Assembly (NCBI RefSeq): GCF_000718135.1 | Contig: NZ_JOEM01000003.1 | Coordinates: 1-64,000 of the forward strand | DNA: 64,000 nucleotides | Source of the DNA: Streptomyces cyaneofuscatus | Lineage (GTDB): Bacteria; Actinomycetota; Actinomycetes; Streptomycetales; Streptomycetaceae | Reading direction: 5' to 3' | Shown: piece by piece, positions 27,101 to 35,131 of the stretch | Layout: every line of letters begins with the position of its first letter | How positions within the stretch are numbered: the first letter of the stretch is position 1 | Position numbers and translations under genes: made by a program | The notes under the pieces: model-generated | The model's database searches: none | Seen by the model: only the letters and a program-made list of their open reading frames with translations | Told to the model about the DNA's origin: nothing

Positions 27101-27778
27101 CGCCTCGGCGGGCCGGGTGCCGCCCGCCGCGAGGACGGTGGTCACGATGGCGTCGGCGGCGCGGAGGGCGTCGATCAGCTCGGTCTCCGGCGTACGGAGG
27201 GAGGCGACGTACAGCGGGAGCGGCCGGGCCCCCGCGTCCTCGACCGCCGTGCACAGGGCGTCGATGAACGTGGTGTTCCCGCTCATGTGGTGGGCACGGT
27301 AGTAGAGGACGGCGACCGTCGGGGCGCCCTCGGGCACCGCACGGGCGGAACGTTCCAGCGGGCCCCACGCGGGGGCCGGGGCGGGCGGCTCGAAGCCGTG
27401 GCCGGTCAGCAGCACAGTGTCGGAGAGGAACCGGGCCAGCTGCTCCAGGTTGGCGGGCCCGCCGTGCGCGAGGTAGGCGTGCGCCTCGGCAGCGATCCCG
27501 ATCGGCACGGTGGAGGCGGCCATCAGCTGCGCGTCCGGAGCCTGCTCACCGGTCAGCACGACGACCGGCCGCCCGGTGGCCAGCACCGCGTCGAGCCCCT
27601 CCTCCCAGGCGCGTACGCCGCCGAGGAGGCGGACGACGATGAGGTCGACGCCGTCCAGCAGCGCCGGGAGCCCGGCCAGGTCGACGCGGGAGGGGTTGGC
27701 GTACCGGTAGCTGACCGGTCCCTCGGAGGCTCGTGCGCTCAGGAGGTCGGTGTCGGACGTCGACAGGAGCAGGATCAT
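24173..27778 (-). CDS. cobN: Cobaltochelatase subunit CobN
   Basis: 1201 residues, the usual length for CobN. It inserts cobalt into hydrogenobyrinate a,c-diamide in the aerobic cobalamin pathway, with CobS/CobT-type ATPase partners that are not in this window. Recognisable blocks include SAYPTKHSRIGNAVGLDTPA, IHLGKHGNLEWLPGK and GTSAMRTAGDDIAEAFALLG. It starts at ATG 27778. A cobalamin riboswitch lies in the leader, so expression is expected to fall when cobalamin is abundant. It is divergent from cobG. Confidence 0.97.
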   Translation of the reverse strand: MILLLSTSDTDLLSARASEGPVSYRYANPSRVDLAGLPALLDGVDLIVVRLLGGVRAWEEGLDAVLATGRPVVVLTGEQAPDAQLMAASTVPIGIAAEAHAYLAHGGPANLEQLARFLSDTVLLTGHGFEPPAPAPAWGPLERSARAVPEGAPTVAVLYYRAHHMSGNTTFIDALCTAVEDAGARPLPLYVASLRTPETELIDALRAADAIVTTVLAAGGTRPAEASAGGDDESWDAGALTGLDVPILQALCLTSPRAAWEENDEGVSPLDAATQIAVPEFDGRLITVPFSFKEIDEDGLPAYVADAERAARVAGIAVRHAKLRNIPNAEKRIALVLSAYPTKHSRIGNAVGLDTPASAVALLRRLRAEGYDFGPEADIPGLVSGDGDELIYALIEAGGHDQEWLTEEQLAKNPVRIPAADYRRWFAQLPQELRESVEEHWGPAPGEMFVDRSANPEGDIVLAALRRGNLLILIQPPRGFGENPIAIYHDPDLPPSHHYLAAYRWIAASAEDNGFGADAMIHLGKHGNLEWLPGKNAGLSAACGPDAALGDLPLVYPFLVNDPGEGTQAKRRVHATLIDHLVPPMARADSYGDIARLEQLLDEHAQIASMDPAKLPAIRAQIWTLIQAAKLDHDLGLEDRPEDEGFDDFIMHLDGWLCEIKDVQIRDGLHVLGNPPAGNDRVNLVLAVLRARQIWGGTASLPGLREALGLDESAATRTDADAIEEQARALVQAMDDAEWDPAAVAGVAAGLPDAVADILTFAATEVVPRMAATTDELTHAVHALNGGFVPAGPSGSPLRGLVNVLPTGRNFYSVDPKAVPSKLAWETGQALADSLLTRYRTDNGDWPTSVGLSLWGTSAMRTAGDDIAEAFALLGIRPVWDDASRRVTGLEPIPYEELGRPRIDVTLRISGFFRDAFPHTIGLLDDAVRLAASLDEPAEQNYVRAHAQADLAEHGDERRATTRIFGSRPGTYGAGLLQLIDSRDWRTDADLAEVYTVWGGYAYGRELDGRPAREEMETAYKRIEVAAKNTDTREHDIADSDDYFQYHGGMVATVRALKGKAPEAYIGDSTRPETVRTRTLVEETSRVFRARVVNPKWIEAMRRHGYKGAFELAATVDYLFGYDATTGVVADWMYDKLTETYVLDPENRQFLQEANPWALHGIAERLLEAESRGMWAKPDPAVLEALRQVYLETEGNLEGED

Positions 27779-27889
27779 GCTGCGTCAGGCCTTCCTCGGG
27801 GTGTCCACGCCCCGGGCGGTGTCGGAGGGATCTCCCCGCATCCGGCTCCAGGAACCGGGCGCTGCGCCCGGCTCGGAAACCGGACGCTC

Positions 27890-28020
27890 GGGGAAGGGAG
27901 TTCCTGACTCGCCCGGCCGGTGGTGGCGGCCGGGCTCACAGTGGCGGGACCGCGCCGGAATCTCACCGGGCTTCCTCCCCTGTCGCCGTCTGGCGATGGC
28001 GGCCTGAACGGACCACCGCC
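27890..28020 (-). promoter_or_regulatory. Cobalamin (B12) riboswitch upstream of cobN
   Basis: Read on the minus strand, the aptamer core is clear: GGGAGGAAGCCCGGTGAGAT, then TCCGGCGCGGTCCCGCCACTGTGA (positions about 27982-27940). This is the classic B12 box. It is followed by a GGCCGG hairpin and GAGTCAGGAACTCCC. Downstream, a strong hairpin (CCGGGCG / CGCCCGG, 27855-27871) could act as terminator or sequester the ribosome-binding site before ATG 27778. Aptamer limits are estimated. Confidence 0.93.
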
Positions 28021-28112
28021 TGCATCCTAAGCGGCGGGGGTGGGGGCTGGGCAGGGGGCGGGGGTGCGGTGGTGATCACTGTTCGCGGGCGGTGGGGCGG
28101 GTGGCCGTGATC

Positions 28113-28171
28113 CCCTGTCCCGCAGGTCACAGGCGCGAGCCGGGGCCCTGTCCCGCAGGTCACAGGCGCGA
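28113..28171 (+). repeat. 26-bp direct repeat upstream of cobG
   Basis: Two identical 26-bp copies beginning ccctgtcccgcaggtcacag lie at 28113-28138 and 28146-28171, 7 bp apart. Each contains the inverted pair CCTGT...ACAGG. They end 40 bp before the proposed cobG start, a position suited to a tandem regulator site. Confidence 0.8.
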
Positions 28172-28211
28172 CCCCGCCGCCGGGACCGGCCCGGTCGGTA
28201 TGCTCGCCGCC

Positions 28212-29378
28212 ATGCCCGATTCCGCCCCCTCGCCCCTTTCCGCGGGCGGCGCCTCCCCCCGCGACGGCGGCGCGGCAGGTGCCACCCCCCACGCCGGCGG
28301 CGACGCCTGCCCGGGAACGCTGCGGCTGCACCGGGCGGACGACGGGGCGCTGGCCCGCGTACGCATCCCCGGCGGCGTGCTGAGCGCGGACCAGGCGGAG
28401 GCGCTGCTGACCGCGGCGGCCCGGTTCGGGGACGGTGAGCTGCATCTCACCTCGCGAGGCAACGTACAGCTGCGCGGCCTCGGTACGGAGTGCGGCGGCG
28501 AGCTGGCCGCCCTGCTCACGGACGCGGGCCTCCTGCCCTCCGCCGCCCACGAGCGGGCCCGCAACATCGTGGCGTCGCCGCTGGCGGGCCTGGACGGTTC
28601 ACCGTCGGTCGGGCGGTGGCTGACCGAGCTGGACCACCTGGTCTGCTCGTCGCCCGCCGCCGCCACGCTCTCCGGCCGCTTCCTCTTCGCGCTGGACGAC
28701 GGCCGGGGCGATGTGGACGCCCTCGGCGCGGACGTGACGCTGATCGCGGAGGGGCCTTCCGGGGCGGCCCTGCTGCGGATCGGGGCGGCCGACGAGGTGT
28801 TCCGGATCCCGGTCGCCGAAGCCCCGCGCGCGGCGCTGCTGGCCGCCGAGGAATTCCTGCGCGCGGCCCGGGAGTCGGGCGCGTGGCGCGTGAAGGACCT
28901 GCCGGAGGACGTACGGGCGAAGCTGGTCGGGTCCATCGGCTCGGGACCGCCGGGCCCGGCGGTCCCTCGCCCCCGCCCCCGTACCACCCCGTGGCGCGGG
29001 GTCGTCATCCTCGGGCCGGTCCCGCAGCCGGAAGCGGCGGACGCACTCCGCACGCTCTCCGAGTCCGGCCTGATCACCGCCCCCGACTCCCCCTGGACGG
29101 GCGTCGGCGCCTGCATCGGCCACCCCGGCTGCGCGAAGTCGCTGTCCGACGTCCGGGCCGAAGCGGGGGCCGCTGTCGGACCGCCCGGCAGGCTACCTGT
29201 GTACTGGTCCGGGTGCGAACGCCGCTGCGGCCACCCCCACGGGGAGTGGATCGACGTGGTCGTCACGCCGGACGGCCACCGGATCTCCCATGTACGGGGA
29301 GAGCGCCGGGACCTCCCGACGACGGTACGGAACGACCCGGCGCGGCTGGCGGCAACGGTGGCCGAGGCCCGCGCCTGA
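28212..29378 (+). CDS. cobG: Precorrin-3B synthase CobG
   Basis: 388 residues from ATG 28212 (ATG 28200 is an alternative; neither has a strong Shine-Dalgarno). It is a nitrite/sulfite-reductase-like monooxygenase that uses a 4Fe-4S cluster to make precorrin-3B, the oxygen-dependent ring-contraction priming step. Ferredoxin-like half-domain motifs include LHLTSRGNVQLRGL. The iron-sulfur Cys pairs appear as CIGHPGCAKS and later SGCERRCGHPHGEW. It confirms an aerobic-type pathway. It heads cobG-cobH-cobIJ. Confidence 0.94.
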   Translation: MPDSAPSPLSAGGASPRDGGAAGATPHAGGDACPGTLRLHRADDGALARVRIPGGVLSADQAEALLTAAARFGDGELHLTSRGNVQLRGLGTECGGELAALLTDAGLLPSAAHERARNIVASPLAGLDGSPSVGRWLTELDHLVCSSPAAATLSGRFLFALDDGRGDVDALGADVTLIAEGPSGAALLRIGAADEVFRIPVAEAPRAALLAAEEFLRAARESGAWRVKDLPEDVRAKLVGSIGSGPPGPAVPRPRPRTTPWRGVVILGPVPQPEAADALRTLSESGLITAPDSPWTGVGACIGHPGCAKSLSDVRAEAGAAVGPPGRLPVYWSGCERRCGHPHGEWIDVVVTPDGHRISHVRGERRDLPTTVRNDPARLAATVAEARA

Positions 29379-29432
29379 ACACCCGTAACACCCTTCCTTG
29401 ACGACCTCACGGCAGAAGAAAGCGACAGCACT

Positions 29433-30059
29433 GTGCACCAGTACGAGAAGGACGGACCGGCGATCTACCGCCAGTCCTTCGCCACCATCCGCGCGGAGGC
29501 GGATCTGGCCGGGCTGCCCGCCGACGTCAGCCAGGTCGCCGTCCGGATGATCCACGCCTGCGGCATGGTCGACCTCGTGACGGACCTCGCCTTCTCGCCG
29601 AACGCCGTGGCCGACGCCCGCGCGGCCCTGCGCTCCGGCGCCCCGATCCTCTGCGATGTGGCGATGGTGGCGAGCGGGGTCACCCGCAAGCGGCTGCCCG
29701 CGAACAACGACGTGGTGTGCACGCTGTCGGACCCGTCCGTGCCCGAGCTGGCCGCGAAGATGGGCACGACCCGCAGCGCGGCGGCCCTGGAGCTGTGGCG
29801 GGACCGGATGGAGGGGGCGGTGGTCGCGGTGGGCAACGCCCCGACGGCCCTGTTCCGGCTGCTGGAGATGATCGAGGAGGGCGCCCCGCGCCCCGCCGCC
29901 GTCATCGGCGTCCCGGTCGGCTTCGTCGGCGCGATGGAGTCCAAGGAGGCCTTGGCGGAGCACGCGTCGGGCCTGGAGCACCTGATCGTGCGGGGCCGGC
30001 GCGGCGGCAGCGCGATAGCGGCGGCAGCGCTCAACGCCATAGCCAGCGAGGAAGAGTAG
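29433..30059 (+). CDS. cobH: Precorrin-8X methylmutase CobH
   Basis: 208 residues from GTG 29433. It moves a methyl group from C11 to C12 to give hydrogenobyrinate. Signature blocks are [30 protein letters not shown] with the catalytic His, [15 protein letters not shown] and [16 protein letters not shown]. The stop is 2 bp before the cobIJ start, so it is one transcription unit. Confidence 0.96.
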   Translation: MHQYEKDGPAIYRQSFATIRAEADLAGLPADVSQVAVRMIHACGMVDLVTDLAFSPNAVADARAALRSGAPILCDVAMVASGVTRKRLPANNDVVCTLSDPSVPELAAKMGTTRSAAALELWRDRMEGAVVAVGNAPTALFRLLEMIEEGAPRPAAVIGVPVGFVGAMESKEALAEHASGLEHLIVRGRRGGSAIAAAALNAIASEEE

Positions 30060-30061
30060 TG

Positions 30062-31576
30062 ATGAGCGAGTCCAGCGGCGGCACCGGCCGCCTCTACGGT
30101 GTCGGCCTCGGCCCCGGCGACCCGAGCCTGATGACGCTCCGGGCCGTCCAGGTCATCGGCGAGGCCGACGTGATCGCGTACCACAGCGCCCGCCACGGCC
30201 GTTCGATCGCCCGCTCCATCGCCGCGGCCCACCTGCGCCCGGACCACATCGAGGAGCCCCTGGTCTACCCCGTCACGACGGAGACCACGGACCACCCGGG
30301 CGGCTACCGGGGCGCGCTGGAGGAGTTCTACGAGAAGGCCGCGGCCCGGCTGGCGGCGCACCTGGACGCGGGCCGGACGGTGGCGGTACTCGCCGAGGGC
30401 GACCCGATGTTCTACGGCTCGTACATGCACATGCACAAGCGTCTGGCGGACCGGTACGCCACCGAGGTCATCCCGGGCGTGACGTCCGTCAGCGCGGCGG
30501 CGGCCCGCCTCGGCACCCCCCTGGTCGAGGGCGAGGAGATCCTCACGATCCTCCCCGGCACCCTCCCGGAGGAGGAGCTGACGGCCCGTCTCGCCGCCAC
30601 CGACACGGCGGTGGTGATGAAGCTGGGGCGGACGTTCCCGGCGGTGCGCGGGGCGTTCGAGGCGTCGGGGCGGCTGGCGGAGGCGCGGTACGTGGAGCGG
30701 GCGACGATGGCCGGGGAGCGCACGGGCGACCTGGTGGACATCGACCCGGCGTCGGTGCCGTACTTCTCGGTGGCGGTGCTGCCGAGCCGGGTGGACGCGC
30801 CTCGGCCTTCTGGGCGGCAGGGCTCGGGCGAAGTGGTCGTCGTGGGCACCGGCCCGGCGGGCCCGCTGTGGCTGACGCCAGAGACTCGGGGCGCCCTGGC
30901 GGCGGCGGACGCACTCGTCGGCTACACCACCTATCTGGACCGGGTCCCGGTCCGCCCCGGCCAGGCGCGGCACGGCTCGGACAACAAGGTGGAGTCGGAG
31001 CGGGCGGAGTTCGCACTGGACCTGGCCCGCCGGGGCCACCGCGTCGCGGTGGTCTCGGGCGGCGACCCCGGGGTCTTCGCGATGGCGACGGCGGTGCTGG
31101 AGGTGGCCGCGCAGGAGGAGTACGCGGAGATTCCCGTACGGGTCCTGCCCGGGGTCACCGCGGCGAACGCCGCCGCAGCCCGCGCGGGCGCACCGCTGGG
31201 CCACGACTACGCCACGATCTCCCTCTCGGACCGCCTCAAGCCGTGGGAGGTCATCGCGGAGAGGCTCCGCGCCGCGGCCTCCGCCGACCTGGTCCTCGCC
31301 CTCTACAACCCGGGCTCCAAGTCCCGTACATGGCAGGTCGGCAAGGCGCGCGACCTGCTCCTGGAGCACCGCTCCCCGGACACCCCGGTCGTCCTGGCCC
31401 GGGACGTGGGCGGCCCGACGGAGAGCGTACGTACGGTGCGGCTGGCGGACGTCGACCCGGCGGAGGTGGACATGCGGACGCTGCTGATCGTGGGCTCGTC
31501 GCAGACGCGCTGGGTACAGCGGGGCGAGTCGGGCAGGTCCATCGTGTGGACGCCGCGCCACTACCCGGAGGCGTAG
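30062..31576 (+). CDS. cobIJ: Fused precorrin-2 C20- and precorrin-3B C17-methyltransferase
   Basis: 504 residues from ATG 30062. Two SAM-dependent tetrapyrrole methylase domains are in tandem. The CobI half is at about 1-245 (GVGLGPGDPSLMTLRAVQVI, then LAEGDPMFYGSY and PGVTSVSAAAARLG). The CobJ half is at about 258-490 (VVVVGTGPAGPLWLTPE, then VVSGGDPGVFAMA and PGVTAANAAAARAGAPLGHD). The fusion is known in actinobacteria. Its end overlaps the convergent cobK by 16 bp. Confidence 0.95.
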   Translation: MSESSGGTGRLYGVGLGPGDPSLMTLRAVQVIGEADVIAYHSARHGRSIARSIAAAHLRPDHIEEPLVYPVTTETTDHPGGYRGALEEFYEKAAARLAAHLDAGRTVAVLAEGDPMFYGSYMHMHKRLADRYATEVIPGVTSVSAAAARLGTPLVEGEEILTILPGTLPEEELTARLAATDTAVVMKLGRTFPAVRGAFEASGRLAEARYVERATMAGERTGDLVDIDPASVPYFSVAVLPSRVDAPRPSGRQGSGEVVVVGTGPAGPLWLTPETRGALAAADALVGYTTYLDRVPVRPGQARHGSDNKVESERAEFALDLARRGHRVAVVSGGDPGVFAMATAVLEVAAQEEYAEIPVRVLPGVTAANAAAARAGAPLGHDYATISLSDRLKPWEVIAERLRAAASADLVLALYNPGSKSRTWQVGKARDLLLEHRSPDTPVVLARDVGGPTESVRTVRLADVDPAEVDMRTLLIVGSSQTRWVQRGESGRSIVWTPRHYPEA

Positions 31577-32328
31577 AGCTTCCGTACGACCCACTCCCCG
31601 GCCTCGTCGGGCGTGGCGGCCACCGGCACCCCTTCGGGAACCGGTGGCCGCCGCACCACGACGACGGGAATCTGGGCCTCGCGGGCGGCGGTGAGCTTGG
31701 GGGCGGTGGCGTCGCCGCCGCTGTCCTTGGTGACGAGCACATCGATCCCGTGCCGCCGGATGATCTCCCGCTCACCGTCAAGGCTGAACGGCCCCCGATC
31801 AAGCAGGACGTCCATATTCCTCGGACAGGGCGGCTCCGGCGCATCGACGGACCGCACGAGAAACCACAACGCATCGAGACCTTCACCGGCAAAGGCGGCG
31901 AGCCCCATCCGCCCGGTGGTGAGGAAGACCCGCTCACCGAGTACGGGCAGCAGCTCGGCTGCCTCGGCGAGCGACCCGGCGGAGTGCCAGCGGTCGCCGT
32001 CCTGGGCGACCCAGCCGGGCCGGCGGAGGGCGAGGAGAGGAACATGGGCCTGGGCGGCGGCCAGGACCGCGTTGCGGCTCATGGTGGAGGCGAAGGGGTG
32101 GGTGGCATCGACAAGAGCGTCGACGCGGTGCTCACGTACCCACTCCGCAAGCCCCTCGGCGCCCCCGAACCCTCCGACGCGCACGTCACCGGGCGGCAAC
32201 CGGGGAGCGGCCACGCGCCCGGCGAGCGAGGTGGTGACGCGCACGCGCGGTTCACCGACCAGGCTCTCGACGAGCCGACGGGCCTCGGTGGTCCCCCCGA
32301 GAACAAGGACGTGCTTCACGTGCACCAT
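31561..32328 (-). CDS. cobK: Precorrin-6A reductase CobK
   Basis: 255 residues from ATG 32328 (MVHVKHVLVLGGTTEARRL). An upstream ATG at 32361 would overlap cbiD head to head. It reduces precorrin-6A with NADPH. Features are the Rossmann start VLVLGGTTEARRLVE, DALVDATHPFASTMSRNA and a C-terminal DVLVTKDSGGDATAPKL. It lies on the opposite strand from its pathway neighbours, between cobIJ (convergent) and cbiD (divergent, 31 bp). Confidence 0.94.
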   Translation of the reverse strand: MVHVKHVLVLGGTTEARRLVESLVGEPRVRVTTSLAGRVAAPRLPPGDVRVGGFGGAEGLAEWVREHRVDALVDATHPFASTMSRNAVLAAAQAHVPLLALRRPGWVAQDGDRWHSAGSLAEAAELLPVLGERVFLTTGRMGLAAFAGEGLDALWFLVRSVDAPEPPCPRNMDVLLDRGPFSLDGEREIIRRHGIDVLVTKDSGGDATAPKLTAAREAQIPVVVVRRPPVPEGVPVAATPDEAGEWVVRKLYASG

Positions 32329-32359
32329 GCGGAACGGACTCTTCTCATGTACGACGCTC

Positions 32360-33469
32360 ATGACCGCTGAGGCGCGGGGCGGTCGCAGTGCCCAACTCAA
32401 GCACACGGGCCTGCGCCCCGGCTGGACGACCGGTGCGTGCGCGACGGCGGCGACGACGGCCGCGTACACGGCCCTGCTGACCGGCGACTTCCCGGACCCG
32501 GTGAGGATCACGCTGCCGAGGGGCCAGACGCCGGCGTTCGCGCTGGCGGTGGAGGAGCTGGGCCCCGGGCAGGCGAGCGCCGGGGTGGTGAAGGACGCGG
32601 GGGACGACCCTGACGTGACGCACGGGGCGCTGGTGAGGGCGACGGTACGGAGGCTGCCGCCGGGCTCCGGGGTGGTGTTCCGGGCGGGCTCCGGCGTCGG
32701 TACGGTCACCCTCCCCGGCCTGCCGCTGGACGTCGGGGAGCCCGCGGTGAACCCGGTGCCGCGCCGGCTGATGCGCGAGCACGTGGAGCGGGTGGCGGCG
32801 GAGCACGGGGAGGCGGGCGACGTGGAGATCACCGTCTCGGTGGACCACGGCGAGGAGATCGCGCGCTCGACGTGGAACGGCCGCCTGGGCATCCTGGGCG
32901 GCCTGTCGATCCTGGGCACGACGGGTGTCGTGGTCCCGTACTCCTGCTCGGCCTGGATCGACTCGATCCGCCGGGGCGTGGACGTGGCGAGGGCGGCGGG
33001 CTTGACGCACGTGGCGGGCTGCACGGGCTCGACGTCGGAGAAGACGGTGGTCGCGGAGTACGACCTCCCCGACATAGCCCTCCTGGACATGGGCGACTTC
33101 GCGGGCGCGGTCCTGAAGTACGTACGCCGCCACCCCATCCCCCGCCTCACGATCTGCGGCGGCTTCGCGAAGCTCTCCAAACTGGCGGCCGGCCACCTGG
33201 ACCTGCACTCGGCCCGCTCCCAGGTCAACAAGCCCTTCCTGGCGGACCTGGCCCGACAGGGCGGCGCGACCGAGGAGCTGGCATCCCGGATCGCCACGGC
33301 CAACACGGGCCTGGAGGCACTCCGTCTCTGCGAGGCGGCGGGGGTACGGCTGGGCGACCTGGTGGCGGCGCGGGCCCGGGACGAGGCGCTGGCGGTCCTG
33401 CGGGGCGCCCCGGTGGAGGTGGACGTGATCTGCATCGACCGGGCGGGGGTGGTGGTGGGACGGGCGTAG
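32360..33469 (+). CDS. cbiD: Cobalt-precorrin-5B C1-methyltransferase-type CbiD
   Basis: 369 residues from ATG 32360. Motifs are HTGLRPGWTTGACATAATTA, VGTVTLPGLPLDVGEPAVNP, STWNGRLGILGGLSILGTTG and HVAGCTGSTSEKTV. CbiD belongs to the anaerobic naming scheme but is regularly found in actinobacterial aerobic clusters, where it supplies the C1-methylation/deacylation step in place of CobF. ATG 32327 in frame is possible but has no better ribosome-binding site. Confidence 0.93.
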   Translation: MTAEARGGRSAQLKHTGLRPGWTTGACATAATTAAYTALLTGDFPDPVRITLPRGQTPAFALAVEELGPGQASAGVVKDAGDDPDVTHGALVRATVRRLPPGSGVVFRAGSGVGTVTLPGLPLDVGEPAVNPVPRRLMREHVERVAAEHGEAGDVEITVSVDHGEEIARSTWNGRLGILGGLSILGTTGVVVPYSCSAWIDSIRRGVDVARAAGLTHVAGCTGSTSEKTVVAEYDLPDIALLDMGDFAGAVLKYVRRHPIPRLTICGGFAKLSKLAAGHLDLHSARSQVNKPFLADLARQGGATEELASRIATANTGLEALRLCEAAGVRLGDLVAARARDEALAVLRGAPVEVDVICIDRAGVVVGRA

Positions 33470-33480
33470 GTTCTCCTCCC

Positions 33481-35001
33481 CTAGCTCTTCTGGAGAGCGC
33501 GGGTGACCCCGGCGACGATGGCGGTGGTCAGCACCCAGCCGAAGGCGATCAGCAGATAGGCCAGCCACTGAACGCCGCCGTTCGACCAGTACCACCCGCC
33601 GCGCTGCCCCAGATCGCCGATGGGCACCAGGAGGTCGAGGGTGTAGACGAAGGGCTGGAACGGACTGCCTTCGCCCTCCTTGACCGCGCTCGGCGTGTGC
33701 GTACTGAAGACCACCGTGCCCAGCAAGGTCAGCGCGAGGAGCCAGACGCCGGCCATCCAGGGCCGGTAGCCGTAGCCCACGGTCACGTCGAGCAGGTGCC
33801 CCCACACCCGCGCCGGCGGGGAGAGGGTGAGTCGCCGGTGCCGTTGTTTGGCCAGCAGCACCCGGCGGGCGTGGTCGTCATGGCCGATCTGCCGGTACCA
33901 GCCGGCGAGTTGCTCGTACGGCTGCGGGGCATAGCCGGGATTCCGCCCGACCCAGTCCAGCCGACGGGCCACCTCGTCACGCGCGCGCGTCCCGTCGGCG
34001 CCTGCCACGGCCGGGTCGCCGCCGGACCGGATGGACCCGTAGGTGAACCCGTCCAGGAGCACCTTCTCGGGCCAGCTCTGCTCGCTGTCCCGGAACCAGG
34101 TGGCCTGCGCGGACCGGAGATCCACCAGCCCTGAGGGCGTCGCCGCGAGCCGGTGGTCGAATTCCCCCACGGACATCGATGCGCAGTCCAGGGCGGTACC
34201 AGTACCGCCCCCGTCCAGATGTGCGCCCTCGAAGGTCAGCAGCCCACCTATTCGGGTCCTTGGCAGCCGCACCTCCCCTTGCGCCGTGAACCCTTGTGAG
34301 CAGTCCACGGACGAAGCGACCACGGCGCCTGCGGCCAGGGCGACGCCACCGGGGTTCTCCAGCCGTGCGCCGGGCAGGAACAGCCCGTTGAGCAACTGCG
34401 CGCCGGGCACCCGCAGCCCGCCCCGGGTCACGAGCCGCTCGCCGAAGACGCTGCCTTCCAGGACGAGGCCGCCGGCGAGCACCGCCCACTCACCAGGTCC
34501 CGAGACCTCGGCATCCTCGACCACCAGATTCGCGGCCATACGGGCGTTGATCAGGTTGAGAGCGCCGCCCGCGACAGCCGATCGCCGCAGGTCCAGATCA
34601 CCCCCGATGCGCGCGAGTTCGGCGTCGACGCCCGGAACCCAGCTGTCCGCGATCACGATGGTCCGGGTCGTAGCGCCGTACAGCCGGACCGGCTCATCCA
34701 ACCGGCAGCCCTCCAAGGACAACGTGTGGGAGATCTCCGCCCCTGACAGATCGAGCCGCCCACTGACACGCGCCCCCACGAGCCGCAGGGCAGCCACGGC
34801 GCCGGACCGCTCCTCCTCGTTCGCACCGAGCAGCAGCGCCGCGACGACGGCGGCACGGACGGTTCGCCCGGCCCCCCACCGAGCACCGTCAGCCGGATCA
34901 TCCGCCTCTGCCACCCCGGTACGCAGATCAACGCGACGCCCCTCGGGAAAGGCGTCCCACAACGCGCGCTCCGGCGGGGTCAACTCCTCATATGACAGCA
35001 C
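33481..35001 (-). CDS. Membrane-anchored beta-solenoid-like protein
   Basis: 506 residues from GTG 35001 (VLSYEELTPPERALWDAFPE); the longer frame upstream is Arg/Pro-rich and unlikely to be coding. The first 120 residues end in a soluble head. The middle (about 80-300) shows repeated short strands with L-x-G/L-x-L spacing (GARVSGRLDLSGAEI, GGALNLINARM, GLVLEGSVFGERLV), typical of a pentapeptide- or beta-helix-like solenoid. At the C-terminus two to three hydrophobic segments (MAGVWLLALTLLGTVVF and WLAYLLIAFGWVLTTAIVAG) anchor it in the membrane. Related Streptomyces proteins have been annotated as membrane-associated oxidoreductases, but I see no cofactor motif. Confidence 0.82.
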   Translation of the reverse strand: MLSYEELTPPERALWDAFPEGRRVDLRTGVAEADDPADGARWGAGRTVRAAVVAALLLGANEEERSGAVAALRLVGARVSGRLDLSGAEISHTLSLEGCRLDEPVRLYGATTRTIVIADSWVPGVDAELARIGGDLDLRRSAVAGGALNLINARMAANLVVEDAEVSGPGEWAVLAGGLVLEGSVFGERLVTRGGLRVPGAQLLNGLFLPGARLENPGGVALAAGAVVASSVDCSQGFTAQGEVRLPRTRIGGLLTFEGAHLDGGGTGTALDCASMSVGEFDHRLAATPSGLVDLRSAQATWFRDSEQSWPEKVLLDGFTYGSIRSGGDPAVAGADGTRARDEVARRLDWVGRNPGYAPQPYEQLAGWYRQIGHDDHARRVLLAKQRHRRLTLSPPARVWGHLLDVTVGYGYRPWMAGVWLLALTLLGTVVFSTHTPSAVKEGEGSPFQPFVYTLDLLVPIGDLGQRGGWYWSNGGVQWLAYLLIAFGWVLTTAIVAGVTRALQKS

Positions 35002-35131
35002 CAGTGCAGCGTAATGATCTGGGCGCCGGGAGCCTGGCGGTCGAGCGTGAATTCCTCCAGCACACCCGCACAGCCCCTGACACCACGGCCTGAGCCCCAC
35101 GGCCCACAGCCCCACCGCCCCACCCCCGCGG

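Noticed and set aside
22967..27907. Very long plus-strand open frame opposite cobN
   Set aside because: It is the antisense shadow of cobN in high-GC DNA: Arg/Gly/Val-rich, no motifs, no ribosome-binding site, while cobN has clear family motifs and a riboswitch.
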